Origin: Streptomyces coeruleorubidus
GTDB taxonomy: Bacteria > Actinomycetota > Actinomycetes > Streptomycetales > Streptomycetaceae
DNA: 64,000 nt
NCBI RefSeq assembly: GCF_028885415.1
Contig: NZ_CP118527.1
Location: 5,766,001 to 5,830,000 of the forward strand
Direction: 5' to 3'
Below, in pieces: positions 39,963 to 49,458 of this stretch. Position 1 is the stretch's first letter. The number at the start of each line of letters is the position of its first letter. Made by a program: the position numbers and the translations under genes. Below the pieces are notes generated by a model. That model did no database searches. It was not told the origin of the DNA and saw nothing but the letters and a program-made list of their open reading frames with translations.

Positions 39963-41222
39963 ATGGCCATTGGGGAGGCCGGTCCGGGCTCGGTACGGCG
40001 TGGTTCGCAGCTCAAGCGGCTGGAAGAGACCATGCGCGTGCGGCTCGGCCGGGAATGTGTGTATGTACCGTCGTGCCGTTTCGGGCTGTACGTGGCGCTG
40101 CGCCACTGGTGCCCGCCCGGCGGCCGGGTGCTGATGTCGCCGGTCAACGACGACGTCATCTTCTTCGTCGTGCTCGCGGCCGGACTGCGTCCGGTGCAGG
40201 CGCCGTTGAACCCGCTCGACGCGTCCATCGACATCGATGCCGTGCCGGACGAGACCTGGAGATCGGTGTCGGCCGTGCTCACGACGAACCTGTACGGGAA
40301 TCCCGACCCGGCGCCGCGCCTCAGGCAGAAGTGCGACGCGCTGGGGATCCCGCTGTTCGAGGACGCGGCGCACGCCATCGGCAGCCGGGTGGGGGACCGG
40401 CCGGTCGGGGCGTGGGGCGAGGCCTCCGCGTTCAGCCTGTCCAAGCACGTCGGGGCGAAGGCCGGGGGCATGCTCTCCCTCGCCGACCCAGGGCTGCGGG
40501 ACGCGGTGGAGAAGACCTGCGCGGGACTGCTCACGCCGCGCCGGCCGGGCTCCGAACTCGCCTACGCGATCCGGCCGTACGCGGAGGCGGCGGTGCGCGG
40601 GCTGCGGCTGCGGCGCGCCGCCTGGGCCGCGATCCGGCTGCTGGGGCTGGCCGACCGCGAGGAGATCCGGATGCCGCTGCGCCCGGACGAACTCGCGCGG
40701 GCCGCCCGCCGGGCGCCCGGGCTCGACGCCCACCACCCCTGGGTACGCGTCGACATGCACGACTACCGCCAGGAGTCCGGCCGGCTGCGGCTGCGTCGCA
40801 TCGGCCGCAGGCTCGACCGGCTGGACGACGTGCTGGACTCCTGCCGGGCGGGCACGGAACTGCTTCTGTCCACGCCCTGGGCCAAGCCGCGTGACGCGTA
40901 CGGCACCCAGCCGTTGTTCCGCGTCCCGCTGTTCGTGGCGGACCGGGACGCGGCTATCGCGGCACTGGCACGGCGGGGCGTCGTCGTCGGCTACCTCTAC
41001 GACCCGCCCCTGGACGACTACGCCGGCGCGGAGTTCACCGACCCCTCACCGGCCCCCGAGGCGGCCCGCTGGTTCGCGCGGCACGCGCTGCCCGTGGACC
41101 CGCTGCGGGCCCGGACGGTCGTCGAGGTGCTTCAGCGGTCCGGGGCACGGCCGGTCCAGGCACCGGGAGAGTCACCCCGCAGCAGTCCGGAACCGGGAGG
41201 GCTGGGTCAGTCCCGTGGCTGA
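39963..41222 (+). CDS. DegT/DnrJ/EryC1-like (PLP aminotransferase-fold) protein
   Basis: A 419-residue protein from ATG 39963, preceded by a run of seven G as ribosome site. The fold-type I pattern is visible: YVPSCRFGLYVALRHW, then VLTTNLYGNPD, PLFEDAAHAIGS, where the aspartate would contact the pyridoxal ring, and FSLSKHVGAKAGGML with the likely Schiff-base lysine. Homologues transfer amino groups to sugar-nucleotide ketosugars used in surface glycans. Sequence similarity to characterised members looks distant, so the substrate cannot be named. The stop overlaps the start of the flippase gene, so it is part of the same operon. Confidence 0.75.
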   Translation: MAIGEAGPGSVRRGSQLKRLEETMRVRLGRECVYVPSCRFGLYVALRHWCPPGGRVLMSPVNDDVIFFVVLAAGLRPVQAPLNPLDASIDIDAVPDETWRSVSAVLTTNLYGNPDPAPRLRQKCDALGIPLFEDAAHAIGSRVGDRPVGAWGEASAFSLSKHVGAKAGGMLSLADPGLRDAVEKTCAGLLTPRRPGSELAYAIRPYAEAAVRGLRLRRAAWAAIRLLGLADREEIRMPLRPDELARAARRAPGLDAHHPWVRVDMHDYRQESGRLRLRRIGRRLDRLDDVLDSCRAGTELLLSTPWAKPRDAYGTQPLFRVPLFVADRDAAIAALARRGVVVGYLYDPPLDDYAGAEFTDPSPAPEAARWFARHALPVDPLRARTVVEVLQRSGARPVQAPGESPRSSPEPGGLGQSRG

Positions 41223-43629
41223 GATCCAGGTGCACGAGCCCGCCACCACGCGCGCCGACGGCGGCGGACCGAAGCCTGCCGCCGCCGACGAGCACACGCA
41301 CGACTCGCTGTTCAAGAACGCCTACTTCCTCATGCTCAGCACCGGCGTCTCCGCCGTACTGGGCCTGGGATTCTGGCTGGTGGCCGCCCGCTACTACTCC
41401 GAGGAGGCCGTCGGCCAGGGCTCCGCCGCCATCGCCGCGATGCGGCTGCTCGCCAGCATCACGGCGACGACGATGATCGGCGCCGTGGTCCGTTTCGTCC
41501 CGCGCGCGGGACGGGAGACCGGACGCCTCGTGTGGGGCACGTACGCGGCCAGTTCGCTGATCGTGGCGCTCGCCGCCGCCGTCTTCCTGCTCACGCTCGA
41601 CGCCTGGGGAGCGTCGTACGCCCCCCTGGGCACGCCCATGGCGGGCGCGGTGTTCGTCGCGGCGTGCGTGGCCTGGGCGCTGCTCACGCTCCAGGACGGG
41701 GTGCTCACCGGTCTGCGCAAGGCGGAGTGGGTGCCGGCCGGGAACGCGGTGTTCTCGGTCGGGAAACTGGCCCTCCTGGCCGTCTTCGCCGGCACGCTGC
41801 CCGTCCTCGGCATCTTCGTCTCCTGGGCGGTGGCGATCGCCTTCTCCACCCTGCCGCTGGGCTGGCTGATCTTCCGCCGGCTCATCCCGCGCCAGGCCGA
41901 ACTCGAGCGCGAGAAGGAGCCCCCGAAACTCCGCGACATGGGCCGCTTCCTGGCCGGGGACTCGCTGGGCGCGCTGTTCAGCCTGGCGATGATCAACCTG
42001 CTGCCGGTGATGGTCGCGGTCCGCTTCAGCGCCGCGGAGAACGGCTACTTCTACGTGGCGTACACCGTCGGCGGCACGATGGAGTTCATGGCCATCAATA
42101 TGGCCTCGTCCCTCACCGCGCACGCCTCCCACGACCCGCGACAGCTCGCCGACGGCGTCCGGGGCGCCCTGCGGCGCATGACGCTGCTGCTGGTCCCGGT
42201 CGTGCTGGTGCTGGTCCTCTTCGCCCCCTACATCCTCACGCCCTTCAGCCCGGACTACGCCGAGCACGGCTCGACCGTGCTGCGGCTGCTCGCCCTCGGC
42301 GCGCTGCCGCGGGTCGTGGTGGAGCTGTACATCGGCGTACTGCGCGTGCAGGGGCGCACAGGTGTGCTCGCCGCCCTCCAAGGCGCCATGTGCGCCCTGG
42401 TGCTGGGCAGCGCGGCCGTGCTGTTCACCCCGGCCGGGATCGCGGGCGCAGGCTGGGCGGTGCTGCTGAGCATGACGCTGATCGCTGTGGTCTCCACGGC
42501 CGGGCTGCGAGCGGCACTGCGGCACAACGGCAGCACGCCCGCGGCCCGTACGCCCGCCGATCCCTCCCATCCCTCCTACGGCACCCGCTGGGCGAAACTG
42601 AACGCCACCGCCGGGTACGGCACGACCTGGGCCCGACGGGCCGCGTACCAGCCCAAGGACGGCGACGAGGACACGGTCACGTTGTTCATAGGGCGCCCCG
42701 GATACGAACGCGAGGCGCTCCAGGCGGACACGCTGGCGCTGATCGTGCGGCCGCATCGCCCGGACGGGCAGCAGCATCCGGACGCCGCGGAGAAGGGGGC
42801 GAGCGCCGAGGCCGTCGAGACGGCGGATACGAGCGAGGACCACGACAGCCACGGGGAGCCGAGAGCGCCTCAGCGCGCGGGAACCGCCGACTACGAGGAC
42901 ACCGCCGGGCACGAGGGGCCCGCCGAGGCCGAGGACGAAACCCGGGAGCGGCGGCTGAGAGGCGCCCTCTGGAGCCTGCTCGGCGTCGCCACCGTCTTCT
43001 TCTGGGCGCCGTTGCGCGACCTGCCCTGGCTCGACGGTGCCACCCAAGCGGCACTGACGGGGCGTCAGCTGCTGGAGGGTCTGCCGTTGCCGTCGCTCAC
43101 CGCGGGAGGCCTGCTGCTCGTGGTGTTCGTCGCCGCCCTCACGCTGTGCACCCGGCGCGACCCGTGGCTGCCCGGCACGGCGCTGTACGCCGCCCTGCTC
43201 GCCCTGTACGCCGCACCGGTCGCCCTCGGGCGGGAACCGCGGCCGGTGGACGGGGCGTTGTATGTGAAGACGGCCGGCTTCCTCGCGGACGCGGTGGGGC
43301 TCGACGGGCCCGAGCCGCTGCTGCGCTGGGCGCCGCCGGTCTGCCAGCTGCTGTGTCTCGTACCGCTGTGGCTGCTGCTCGCGAGCGCGGGCGGACGGCT
43401 GACGTGGCCGGGGCGCTGGGGGGTTCTGTATCTCGTCGCGGTCGGCGGCTGGGTGTGGCGTGCGGCGCTCGCACCGGTCGCGCCGCCCCTGCTCGCCGTA
43501 CTTGTCGTACTCGTCCTGCTCCTGCCGGTCTGCCGCCGTGCCGCGTCGGCCATGGGGCTACCGCACCGCAGAAGGTCGGCCATGGGACTGCCGCACCGCA
43601 GAAGGCCCAACGGCCGATCCAGCGCCTGA
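41215..43629 (+). CDS. Polysaccharide flippase (MOP superfamily) with long C-terminal extension
   Basis: An 804-residue membrane protein starting at GTG 41215, overlapping the previous stop. Residues about 30-440 have the 12-14 helix layout of oligosaccharide flippases, with NAYFLMLSTGVSAVLGLGFW at the start. About 130 polar residues follow (ADTSEDHDSHGEPRAPQRAG), then a second membrane region of about five helices (residues about 590-785). This added C-terminal part is unusual for Wzx-type proteins and could be a fused membrane domain. The last residues contain a duplicated SAMGLPHRRR. The predicted role is export of lipid-linked sugar units across the membrane. Confidence 0.8.
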   Translation: MAEIQVHEPATTRADGGGPKPAAADEHTHDSLFKNAYFLMLSTGVSAVLGLGFWLVAARYYSEEAVGQGSAAIAAMRLLASITATTMIGAVVRFVPRAGRETGRLVWGTYAASSLIVALAAAVFLLTLDAWGASYAPLGTPMAGAVFVAACVAWALLTLQDGVLTGLRKAEWVPAGNAVFSVGKLALLAVFAGTLPVLGIFVSWAVAIAFSTLPLGWLIFRRLIPRQAELEREKEPPKLRDMGRFLAGDSLGALFSLAMINLLPVMVAVRFSAAENGYFYVAYTVGGTMEFMAINMASSLTAHASHDPRQLADGVRGALRRMTLLLVPVVLVLVLFAPYILTPFSPDYAEHGSTVLRLLALGALPRVVVELYIGVLRVQGRTGVLAALQGAMCALVLGSAAVLFTPAGIAGAGWAVLLSMTLIAVVSTAGLRAALRHNGSTPAARTPADPSHPSYGTRWAKLNATAGYGTTWARRAAYQPKDGDEDTVTLFIGRPGYEREALQADTLALIVRPHRPDGQQHPDAAEKGASAEAVETADTSEDHDSHGEPRAPQRAGTADYEDTAGHEGPAEAEDETRERRLRGALWSLLGVATVFFWAPLRDLPWLDGATQAALTGRQLLEGLPLPSLTAGGLLLVVFVAALTLCTRRDPWLPGTALYAALLALYAAPVALGREPRPVDGALYVKTAGFLADAVGLDGPEPLLRWAPPVCQLLCLVPLWLLLASAGGRLTWPGRWGVLYLVAVGGWVWRAALAPVAPPLLAVLVVLVLLLPVCRRAASAMGLPHRRRSAMGLPHRRRPNGRSSA
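43546..43605 (+). repeat. 30-bp in-frame tandem duplication at the end of the flippase gene
   Basis: Two consecutive 30-base units differ at two positions and encode SAMGLPHRRR twice, 8 codons before the stop. The duplication keeps the frame and lengthens the basic C-terminal tail. Confidence 0.85.
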
Positions 43630-43685
43630 TCAAGCTCCAGAGCCGAACAGAGCCAACAGAGCCGAACCGCCAGGGGGGAACCACC

Positions 43686-45650
43686 GTGCGTCCGCCAGTA
43701 ACTCCGAGGGAGAGACCCACGCCAGAACCCACACCCGCACGGGACGGCGCGAGCACCCCCGGCAGCAGCCCCGAAGCCTCCAGCCAGTCCGCCAGCCCCT
43801 CCTCCTCGGAGTCGTCGAGCCCCGCCCATGAGCCCGTGACGGACCTGTCCGACCTGCCCCCTGCCCCCTCGGGGCGGCGCGCGCCGGCCTGGCCCGGCGT
43901 TCCGCTGCTCGTCGCGCTCGCCCTGTGGGCGTACGCCATGCGGCACACCGACGTCTCGCGGCTCGACGACTACGGGCTGGTCACCGCGCTGCACCCGACC
44001 TTCTGGGCCGGCCTCGTGGTGCTCACGACCGGGTTCTGGTTCACGGTCCGCGATCCGCGCCGGCCGGGTGCCTGGGCAGCGGCGTACGTCCTCGGGCTGC
44101 TGGTGATGGAGCGGGCCACGCAGGCCGTGCTCTACCCGACCCCGCTGTACGCCTGGGCGTGGAAGCACGAGGCGGTCATCGACCATCTGCTGACGGCGGG
44201 CGGTCTGCAAACGGCCGACCAGGTCGGCGACATGGCGGTGTACGACCAGTGGCCCGGCTTCTTCGCCGCGCAGGCCGCCCTGATGCGGCTGCTGGGCGTG
44301 GACTCGGCGGCGATGTTCATGGCCTGGTGGCCCCTGGTCTCCAGCCTGATGCTGCTGCTCCCGCTGCTGCTGATCTACCGCACCTTCACGGAGGACCGGC
44401 GGCTGATCTGGACCGCCGTCTGGCTCTTCTACGTCGCCAACTGGGTCGGGCAGGACTATTTCTCCCCCCAGTCCGTGGCCTACGCGCTGCACGTCGGCGT
44501 CCTGGCCCTGGTCCTGCGCCGCTTCGGCCGGTCCGCCGGGCGGCGCGGGCGGCCCCGGCAGGCGGTGTGGACGGTGGTGCTCACCGTCATGCTCGTGGCG
44601 ATCGTCATCTCCCACCAGCTCACCCCGGGCATGCTGGTCGTCTGCCTGATCGCCCTGTGCCTCAGTCGCCGCTACCGAGACTGGGTCCCGGCGGTCACGA
44701 CCGTCGTGATCTTCCTGGCCTGGTGTCTCACGGCCGCGCTGCCCTTCCTGTCCGCGGCGATGCCGGACATGATCCGCTCCGTCGGTGACGTCGGCGCCAA
44801 CGTGGAGACGGGATACGGCGCCACGCCGACCGGCGCCGGAGCGATAGCGACCTCCTGGGCGGCCCGGCTGCTGTCCGGCTCCGTCCTGCTGCTCGCGGCC
44901 GTCGGCGTCCTGCGCCAGCGGGTGCTGCGGCACCGCGCCCGCCCCCTGGTGCTGATCGCGGCGGCCCCGCTGCCGATGTTCGCGGCGAGCAGCTACGGCA
45001 GCGAGATGATCTTCCGGGTGCTGCTGTTCATGCTGCCCGGCGCCGCGTTCTTCGCCGCCGCCGCGCTGCTGCCCAAGGTCCGTACGCTGGCCGCGGACGC
45101 CGCGGCGCAGGAGGCCGGCAGCCGGCAGGCCGCCCCCGTGAAGTCCCGCGGACGAGGGCTCGGTGCCTGGGTGGGGTTGGCCGCACTGCTCGGCGGAACC
45201 CTGGCTTTCGTCCCGGCCTACTCGGGCAAGGACCGGATCAACTACTTCCCGCCGCAGGAAGTGGCCCTCGTACGGCAGCTCTTCGACCAGGCGCCCGACG
45301 GCTCGCTCGTCGTGGCCGCCAACCGCAACTACCCGCTGGCGTACGCCTCCTACTGGAGCGTCGACCACTACTGGTTCCTCGACGACGCCCGCAGCCACGT
45401 CGACCGGATCGTCGAGAACCCGGCCGGCACCCTCGCCGGTGACATGGCCGGGGTGGAGCGGCCGGCCCGGGCCTACTTCCTGCTCACGCAGGGGCAGTTG
45501 GCCAACTCCGAGATGAACGGACAGCTCGACAAGACGCAGCTGGAGCGCATCCAGAAGTCCGTCGCCGCCTCACCACGGTTCCAGCTCGTGGCGGAGAACA
45601 GCGCCGGATGGCTCTACGTACTGAAGCAGGCGCAGGGAGCGCAGCGATGA
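43686..45650 (+). CDS. Multi-spanning membrane protein, probable GT-C-type glycosyltransferase or polymerase
   Basis: A 654-residue protein from GTG 43686 with SD GGGGGGAA. After 65 disordered Ser/Pro residues there are about a dozen helices (for example VPLLVALALWAYAM, LVVLTTGFWFTV). A long first external loop between helices contains ERATQAVLYPTPLYAWAWKHEAVIDHLL, acidic and aromatic like GT-C enzymes. The C-terminal 150 residues form an extracytoplasmic domain (DGSLVVAANRNYPLAYASYW). Family assignment is by layout only; a role in transferring or polymerising flipped lipid-linked sugars fits the neighbours. Confidence 0.65.
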   Translation: MRPPVTPRERPTPEPTPARDGASTPGSSPEASSQSASPSSSESSSPAHEPVTDLSDLPPAPSGRRAPAWPGVPLLVALALWAYAMRHTDVSRLDDYGLVTALHPTFWAGLVVLTTGFWFTVRDPRRPGAWAAAYVLGLLVMERATQAVLYPTPLYAWAWKHEAVIDHLLTAGGLQTADQVGDMAVYDQWPGFFAAQAALMRLLGVDSAAMFMAWWPLVSSLMLLLPLLLIYRTFTEDRRLIWTAVWLFYVANWVGQDYFSPQSVAYALHVGVLALVLRRFGRSAGRRGRPRQAVWTVVLTVMLVAIVISHQLTPGMLVVCLIALCLSRRYRDWVPAVTTVVIFLAWCLTAALPFLSAAMPDMIRSVGDVGANVETGYGATPTGAGAIATSWAARLLSGSVLLLAAVGVLRQRVLRHRARPLVLIAAAPLPMFAASSYGSEMIFRVLLFMLPGAAFFAAAALLPKVRTLAADAAAQEAGSRQAAPVKSRGRGLGAWVGLAALLGGTLAFVPAYSGKDRINYFPPQEVALVRQLFDQAPDGSLVVAANRNYPLAYASYWSVDHYWFLDDARSHVDRIVENPAGTLAGDMAGVERPARAYFLLTQGQLANSEMNGQLDKTQLERIQKSVAASPRFQLVAENSAGWLYVLKQAQGAQR

Positions 45651-46087
45651 CACCGCAGGAACTCGTGGTCCGGATGCTGCCGCCGTTCGGCGGCTGGCTC
45701 GCGCTCGCCGCCCTCGCGCTGCCCGGCGGATCGCCGCTGCGGGGCGCCGCCGTCGCCCTCTTCCTGGCGGCGGGCCCGGGCGCGGCCGTGGTCAGAGTCT
45801 GCGCCCCCGCGCTCAGGGCGCGGCCCGCCGAAGGGCCCGTCGAGCGCCGGGACCCGGACTTCGCCCGCCACTCCGACCTGCTGGAGCGGCTGATGCTGAT
45901 GCTGTTCCTGAGCATCGGCGCCGTGATGCTCGTCGCGACCGTGCTGATCGCCACGCACACCTTCAGCGCGCAGCGGGTGCTGCTGACGCTGACGCTGCTG
46001 ACCACACTCGCCGCGTTCTGTCCGCCGCTGCGCGCCTCCCCGCCGCCGAGGACGACTCCGAGGACACCGAAGGGTTCTGCTCCGTGA
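45647..46087 (+). CDS. Small membrane protein of the polysaccharide operon
   Basis: A 146-residue protein starting at ATG 45647 (ATGA overlap with the previous gene). It has about four hydrophobic segments (FGGWLALAALALPGG, AAVALFLAAGPGAAVV, LMLMLFLSIGAVMLVATVLI, VLLTLTLLTTLAAFC) and a Pro/Thr-rich end. I recognise no family. Tight coupling on both sides suggests it is an accessory subunit of the membrane glycan machinery. Confidence 0.7.
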   Translation: MTPQELVVRMLPPFGGWLALAALALPGGSPLRGAAVALFLAAGPGAAVVRVCAPALRARPAEGPVERRDPDFARHSDLLERLMLMLFLSIGAVMLVATVLIATHTFSAQRVLLTLTLLTTLAAFCPPLRASPPPRTTPRTPKGSAP

Positions 46088-47235
46088 GGTTCAACCGTCC
46101 CCACCGTCCCTTTCGCCGCAAGCCGACCACGACCGGACAGCACCGCAGGAGGCCACAGCCGCACGAGGAACAGCCGTCCGCCGGCCCGTTCACATCGAGC
46201 CGGCGCCGTCTGCTGATCACGTCCGCCACGATCGTCAGCGCGGTCCTGGTCGGCGCACTCGCCCTCCGGAACGCCTCCGGGCCGGACCCGGGAGCCACCG
46301 GTTCCAAGGCGGACTGCCGCCCCACGGCGCTCCTGGAACCGCCCTGCGGCGCCTGGTTCGGGGCGTTCGTGCCGCACGAGCGGGACGACCTGCCGGAGAA
46401 GGTGCGCGCCTACGAGAAGCGCGTGGGCCGCGAACTCGACATCGTGTACACGTACCACGACATGTCCCTGCCCGAGGGCACCCGCCGGGAGGGCCAGCTG
46501 CTCACCCCGGAGGAACAGCGCGTCGGCGAGGACCATCTGCTGCTGCTGTCCTGGGAGAGCAAGTGGTGGGGCGGCACGAAGCAGCAGCAGCCGACCTGGA
46601 AGCAGATCGCCTCCGGCGAGCTGGACGAGGCCGTCATCGACGTCCAGGCGAGGCGCATCAAGGACTACGGCAAGAAGGTGTTCCTCTCCTTCGACCTGGA
46701 GATGGACACCCGCACCCCGGACAACGGCACCCCCGCCGACTACGTGAAGGCCTACCGGCACATCCACGACCGGTTCCGCGAACTGGGCGTCGACAACGTG
46801 GTGTGGACGTGGATCACCACCGGCTACCTCGACCACGCCGACGAGATGAAGCGGATGTATCCCGGCGACGAGTACGTCGACTGGATCGGCTACAACCAGT
46901 ACAACTACTACCGCTGCCACAAAACCGGCTGGCTCACCTTCGCGCAGACACAGCACGCCGCGCACGACTGGATCCGTAAGAACATCTCCGACGACAAGCC
47001 GCTGATGCTCTCCGAGTTCGGCACGGCGGCGGACTCGGCACGCCCGCAGCGGCAGGCCGAGTGGTACGCGCAGGTGCCCGGGGTGCTGAAGGGCCTGAAG
47101 GGCGTCAAGGCCGCCCTCCAGTGGAACTACCGCGACCCCGGACCGCACTGCAACCTGGCCCTGGCGAACGACGCGGCCTGGGACAGCCTGCGCAAGGCGG
47201 TCGCCGACCCGTACTTCAACCAGCCCCTCAAGTAA
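46084..47235 (+). CDS. Secreted GH26-like glycoside hydrolase
   Basis: A 383-residue protein from GTG 46084, overlapping the previous stop. A basic N-terminus and one membrane segment (LLITSATIVSAVLVGALAL, about 44-62) anchor or export it. The rest resembles GH26: WFGAFVPHERDDL at the first strand, VFLSFDLEMDTRTPDNG with the putative acid/base glutamate, NVVWTWITTGYLD, and LMLSEFGT with the putative nucleophile. The family cleaves beta-mannans and beta-1,3-xylans. In this locus it may trim or cut the polysaccharide made by the neighbouring proteins. Confidence 0.78.
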   Translation: MRFNRPHRPFRRKPTTTGQHRRRPQPHEEQPSAGPFTSSRRRLLITSATIVSAVLVGALALRNASGPDPGATGSKADCRPTALLEPPCGAWFGAFVPHERDDLPEKVRAYEKRVGRELDIVYTYHDMSLPEGTRREGQLLTPEEQRVGEDHLLLLSWESKWWGGTKQQQPTWKQIASGELDEAVIDVQARRIKDYGKKVFLSFDLEMDTRTPDNGTPADYVKAYRHIHDRFRELGVDNVVWTWITTGYLDHADEMKRMYPGDEYVDWIGYNQYNYYRCHKTGWLTFAQTQHAAHDWIRKNISDDKPLMLSEFGTAADSARPQRQAEWYAQVPGVLKGLKGVKAALQWNYRDPGPHCNLALANDAAWDSLRKAVADPYFNQPLK

Positions 47236-47247
47236 CTCGGGCAGCGA

Positions 47248-48150
47248 TCAGCCCGCGAACTCGGGCCCGCGCACCACCGCGCGGGCCCGCCGGTACCACC
47301 GCCACGCGATCGTCTTCGGCCCGTCCCGGTACGGCGCGACCCGCGCGCCCGCACCCGCCAGCCAGCCCTCGACGTCGGCGACGGTGTGGGTACGCCGGAC
47401 GATGAGCCGGGCGATGCGGTAGCGCTCGTCGCGGTCGGAGCTGAGCGCGTGCCGTACGGCGGTCGCCGTCTCGTAGCCGGCCCGGGCCGACATCGCCCGC
47501 ACACGCGGGCTGTTGTAGCCGTGCGGATAGGCGAGATGGCGGACCTCGTGCCCGAGGGCGTCCTCCAGCACGGCCTTCGACGAGCGCAGTTCGTACGCCA
47601 GGTCCTTGCCGGACAGGGTGTCGAGCTGCGCGTGCGTGACCGTGTGGCTGCCGATCTCCATGCCGTAACGTTCCAGCTCCGCCGCCCGGTCCAGGGTCAT
47701 CATCGGCGCGGGCGGCAGCAGACTGCGGCCGCCCGGGGCGATGGCGCCGGTGGTGAGATAGGCGGTGGCGGGCAGCGCCCGCTCGGCCAGCGCCTCGGCG
47801 GTGGGGCCGGGCAGATCGGCGAAGCCGTCGTCGAAGGTGAGCAGCACGGGCCGGGGCGGCAGGGGAGCCCGACCGGCCAGATGGTCGGCGATCGCGCTGA
47901 TCGTGACGGGCGTACGGCCGCTGCGGACCACGGCGTCGAGATGCGCGGCGAACTGCTTCGGCGTGACCGTGAACTCGGCGATCCAGTCGGGCGGATCGTC
48001 CATCACGGAGTGGTACAGGAAGACCGGGATGGCCGGGGAGCCGACCGCACCCGGGAGTGATATCGGCCCCTCACCGTCCCGCGTACCCCGCTCCGCCCGG
48101 CCTCTGCCGTCCCCCTGCCCCTCACCACGCGTACGTGCAGACGTCCTCAT
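47248..48150 (-). CDS. Polysaccharide deacetylase (NodB homology domain)
   Basis: A 300-residue protein. The metal and catalytic motifs are clear: LLTFDDGFADLPGP (motif 1, catalytic aspartate) and IGSHTVTHAQLDTLS (motif 2, H-x3-H), with AYPHGYNSPRVRA as the third motif. It should remove N- or O-acetyl groups from a carbohydrate. There is no strong signal peptide: the first 30 residues are Arg/Gly-rich. It is the last gene of a minus-strand operon and overlaps the glycosyltransferase stop/start by 4 bases. It converges on the GH26-like gene. Confidence 0.88.
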   Translation of the reverse strand: MRTSARTRGEGQGDGRGRAERGTRDGEGPISLPGAVGSPAIPVFLYHSVMDDPPDWIAEFTVTPKQFAAHLDAVVRSGRTPVTISAIADHLAGRAPLPPRPVLLTFDDGFADLPGPTAEALAERALPATAYLTTGAIAPGGRSLLPPAPMMTLDRAAELERYGMEIGSHTVTHAQLDTLSGKDLAYELRSSKAVLEDALGHEVRHLAYPHGYNSPRVRAMSARAGYETATAVRHALSSDRDERYRIARLIVRRTHTVADVEGWLAGAGARVAPYRDGPKTIAWRWYRRARAVVRGPEFAG

Positions 48151-49439
48151 CTCGCCCCCTCAACACGCGCGCGCAGCGCCCGCCGCGCACGCAGATAGCC
48201 GACAGGCCCGTACACCATCCCCCTGCGCTGCAACCGCGACAGCCGCCGCGGCCACGGATGCGTCCGCACGTCGTGGTCGCCCGGCGCCCCGCCGCCCTCC
48301 GTCTCGCGTACGGCGGTCAGCGCGCGGGCGTGGACGAGGCCCCGGGGCAGCCGCGCGAGGAACGCCGGCAGCAGCGCCGGGCGGTTCACGAGCACCGCGG
48401 TGAGATAGGCGGTGAGTCCGGCGCCGTAGCCGTACGCCTGGGTCTCCAGATCCCGCCAGGTCTCCCGGTGGTGGTGCCACACCAGGGCGTACGGGGTGTA
48501 GCGCAGCCGGTGGCCCTCGGCGAGGACGCGGACGAAGCCGTAGAGGTCGTCGCCGCCCCGGGCGGCCGTGCCGGCACCGGTGGCCGGGTCGAAACCGCCG
48601 ACGGACCGCAGGGCGGCCGTCCGGAAGGCCATGTTGGCACCGGAGCCGAACCGCCCCGCCGTGAACGGGAACAGCGGTTCGTCTCCCGGCGGACGCGCCG
48701 GGTCGTACGTCCTTGGAGTGAAGCCTTTCGCGAAGCCGCCGTGGCTCTCCAGCAGCACCTGGGCCGGGGTGGTCAGCCGCGCGGGCAGGATCAGCCCGGT
48801 GCTGCACCCGAGTCCCGGGTCGGCGGCGAAGGGCGCGGTCAGCTCGCTCAGCCAGCGCGGGTCGGCGACCACGTCGTCGTCGGTGAAGGCGACCACCTCG
48901 CCCCGCACGGCCGCGAGCCCCGTGTTGTGCGCGACCGCGAGGCCGGGCACCGGCTCGCAGACGTAGCGCACGCGCTCGGCGTACTTCCGCTCGACCAGCT
49001 CCCGCGTCTCGCTCGTCACGGGAGCGTTGTCCACGACGACGACCTCGAACCGCGGATGGTCCTGCGCCAGCAGCGAGTCCAGCGCCCGGGCCAGCTGCCC
49101 GGCACGCTCCCGGGTGGCGATGACGACACTCGTGTACGGCGGCTCACCGGCTGCTCCGGGTCCACGAGCCTGCGCGGGCCCCGGCGCACACTCCGCCCGC
49201 GCCCGCGCCGCGAGCACGGTCTTCGCATCCGCCCCCTCCGGCACCCGCCCCAGCAGCGTCCCCACGGGCCACCCACCCTGCCTGACCAGCACGAACACCT
49301 CGCCGTGCGTCACCGGCGGACTCCCCGGGCCCGGTCTGAGCACCGCCTCGTCGCCGTCGAGGTCCAGTTCGGCGACCTGCACCGCCCCGATGTCCAGGAA
49401 CCGCCGTATCTCCTCCTGCGCACGTGCCGATCGGGCCAT
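48147..49439 (-). CDS. Family 2 glycosyltransferase
   Basis: A 430-residue protein. An N-terminal region of about 95 residues unique to this type precedes the GT-A fold: YTSVVIATRERAGQLARALDSLL, VVVVDNAPVTS, the metal-binding DDD in VAFTDDDVVADPRW, and a later GGDDLYGFVRVLAEG acceptor-side motif. The C-terminus has an amphipathic stretch that could hold it at the membrane. It should transfer a sugar from a nucleotide donor to a lipid-linked or glycan acceptor. Middle gene of the minus-strand operon. Confidence 0.88.
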   Translation of the reverse strand: MARSARAQEEIRRFLDIGAVQVAELDLDGDEAVLRPGPGSPPVTHGEVFVLVRQGGWPVGTLLGRVPEGADAKTVLAARARAECAPGPAQARGPGAAGEPPYTSVVIATRERAGQLARALDSLLAQDHPRFEVVVVDNAPVTSETRELVERKYAERVRYVCEPVPGLAVAHNTGLAAVRGEVVAFTDDDVVADPRWLSELTAPFAADPGLGCSTGLILPARLTTPAQVLLESHGGFAKGFTPRTYDPARPPGDEPLFPFTAGRFGSGANMAFRTAALRSVGGFDPATGAGTAARGGDDLYGFVRVLAEGHRLRYTPYALVWHHHRETWRDLETQAYGYGAGLTAYLTAVLVNRPALLPAFLARLPRGLVHARALTAVRETEGGGAPGDHDVRTHPWPRRLSRLQRRGMVYGPVGYLRARRALRARVEGAR

Positions 49440-49458
49440 GCGCCCTCCCCCCTCGTCG

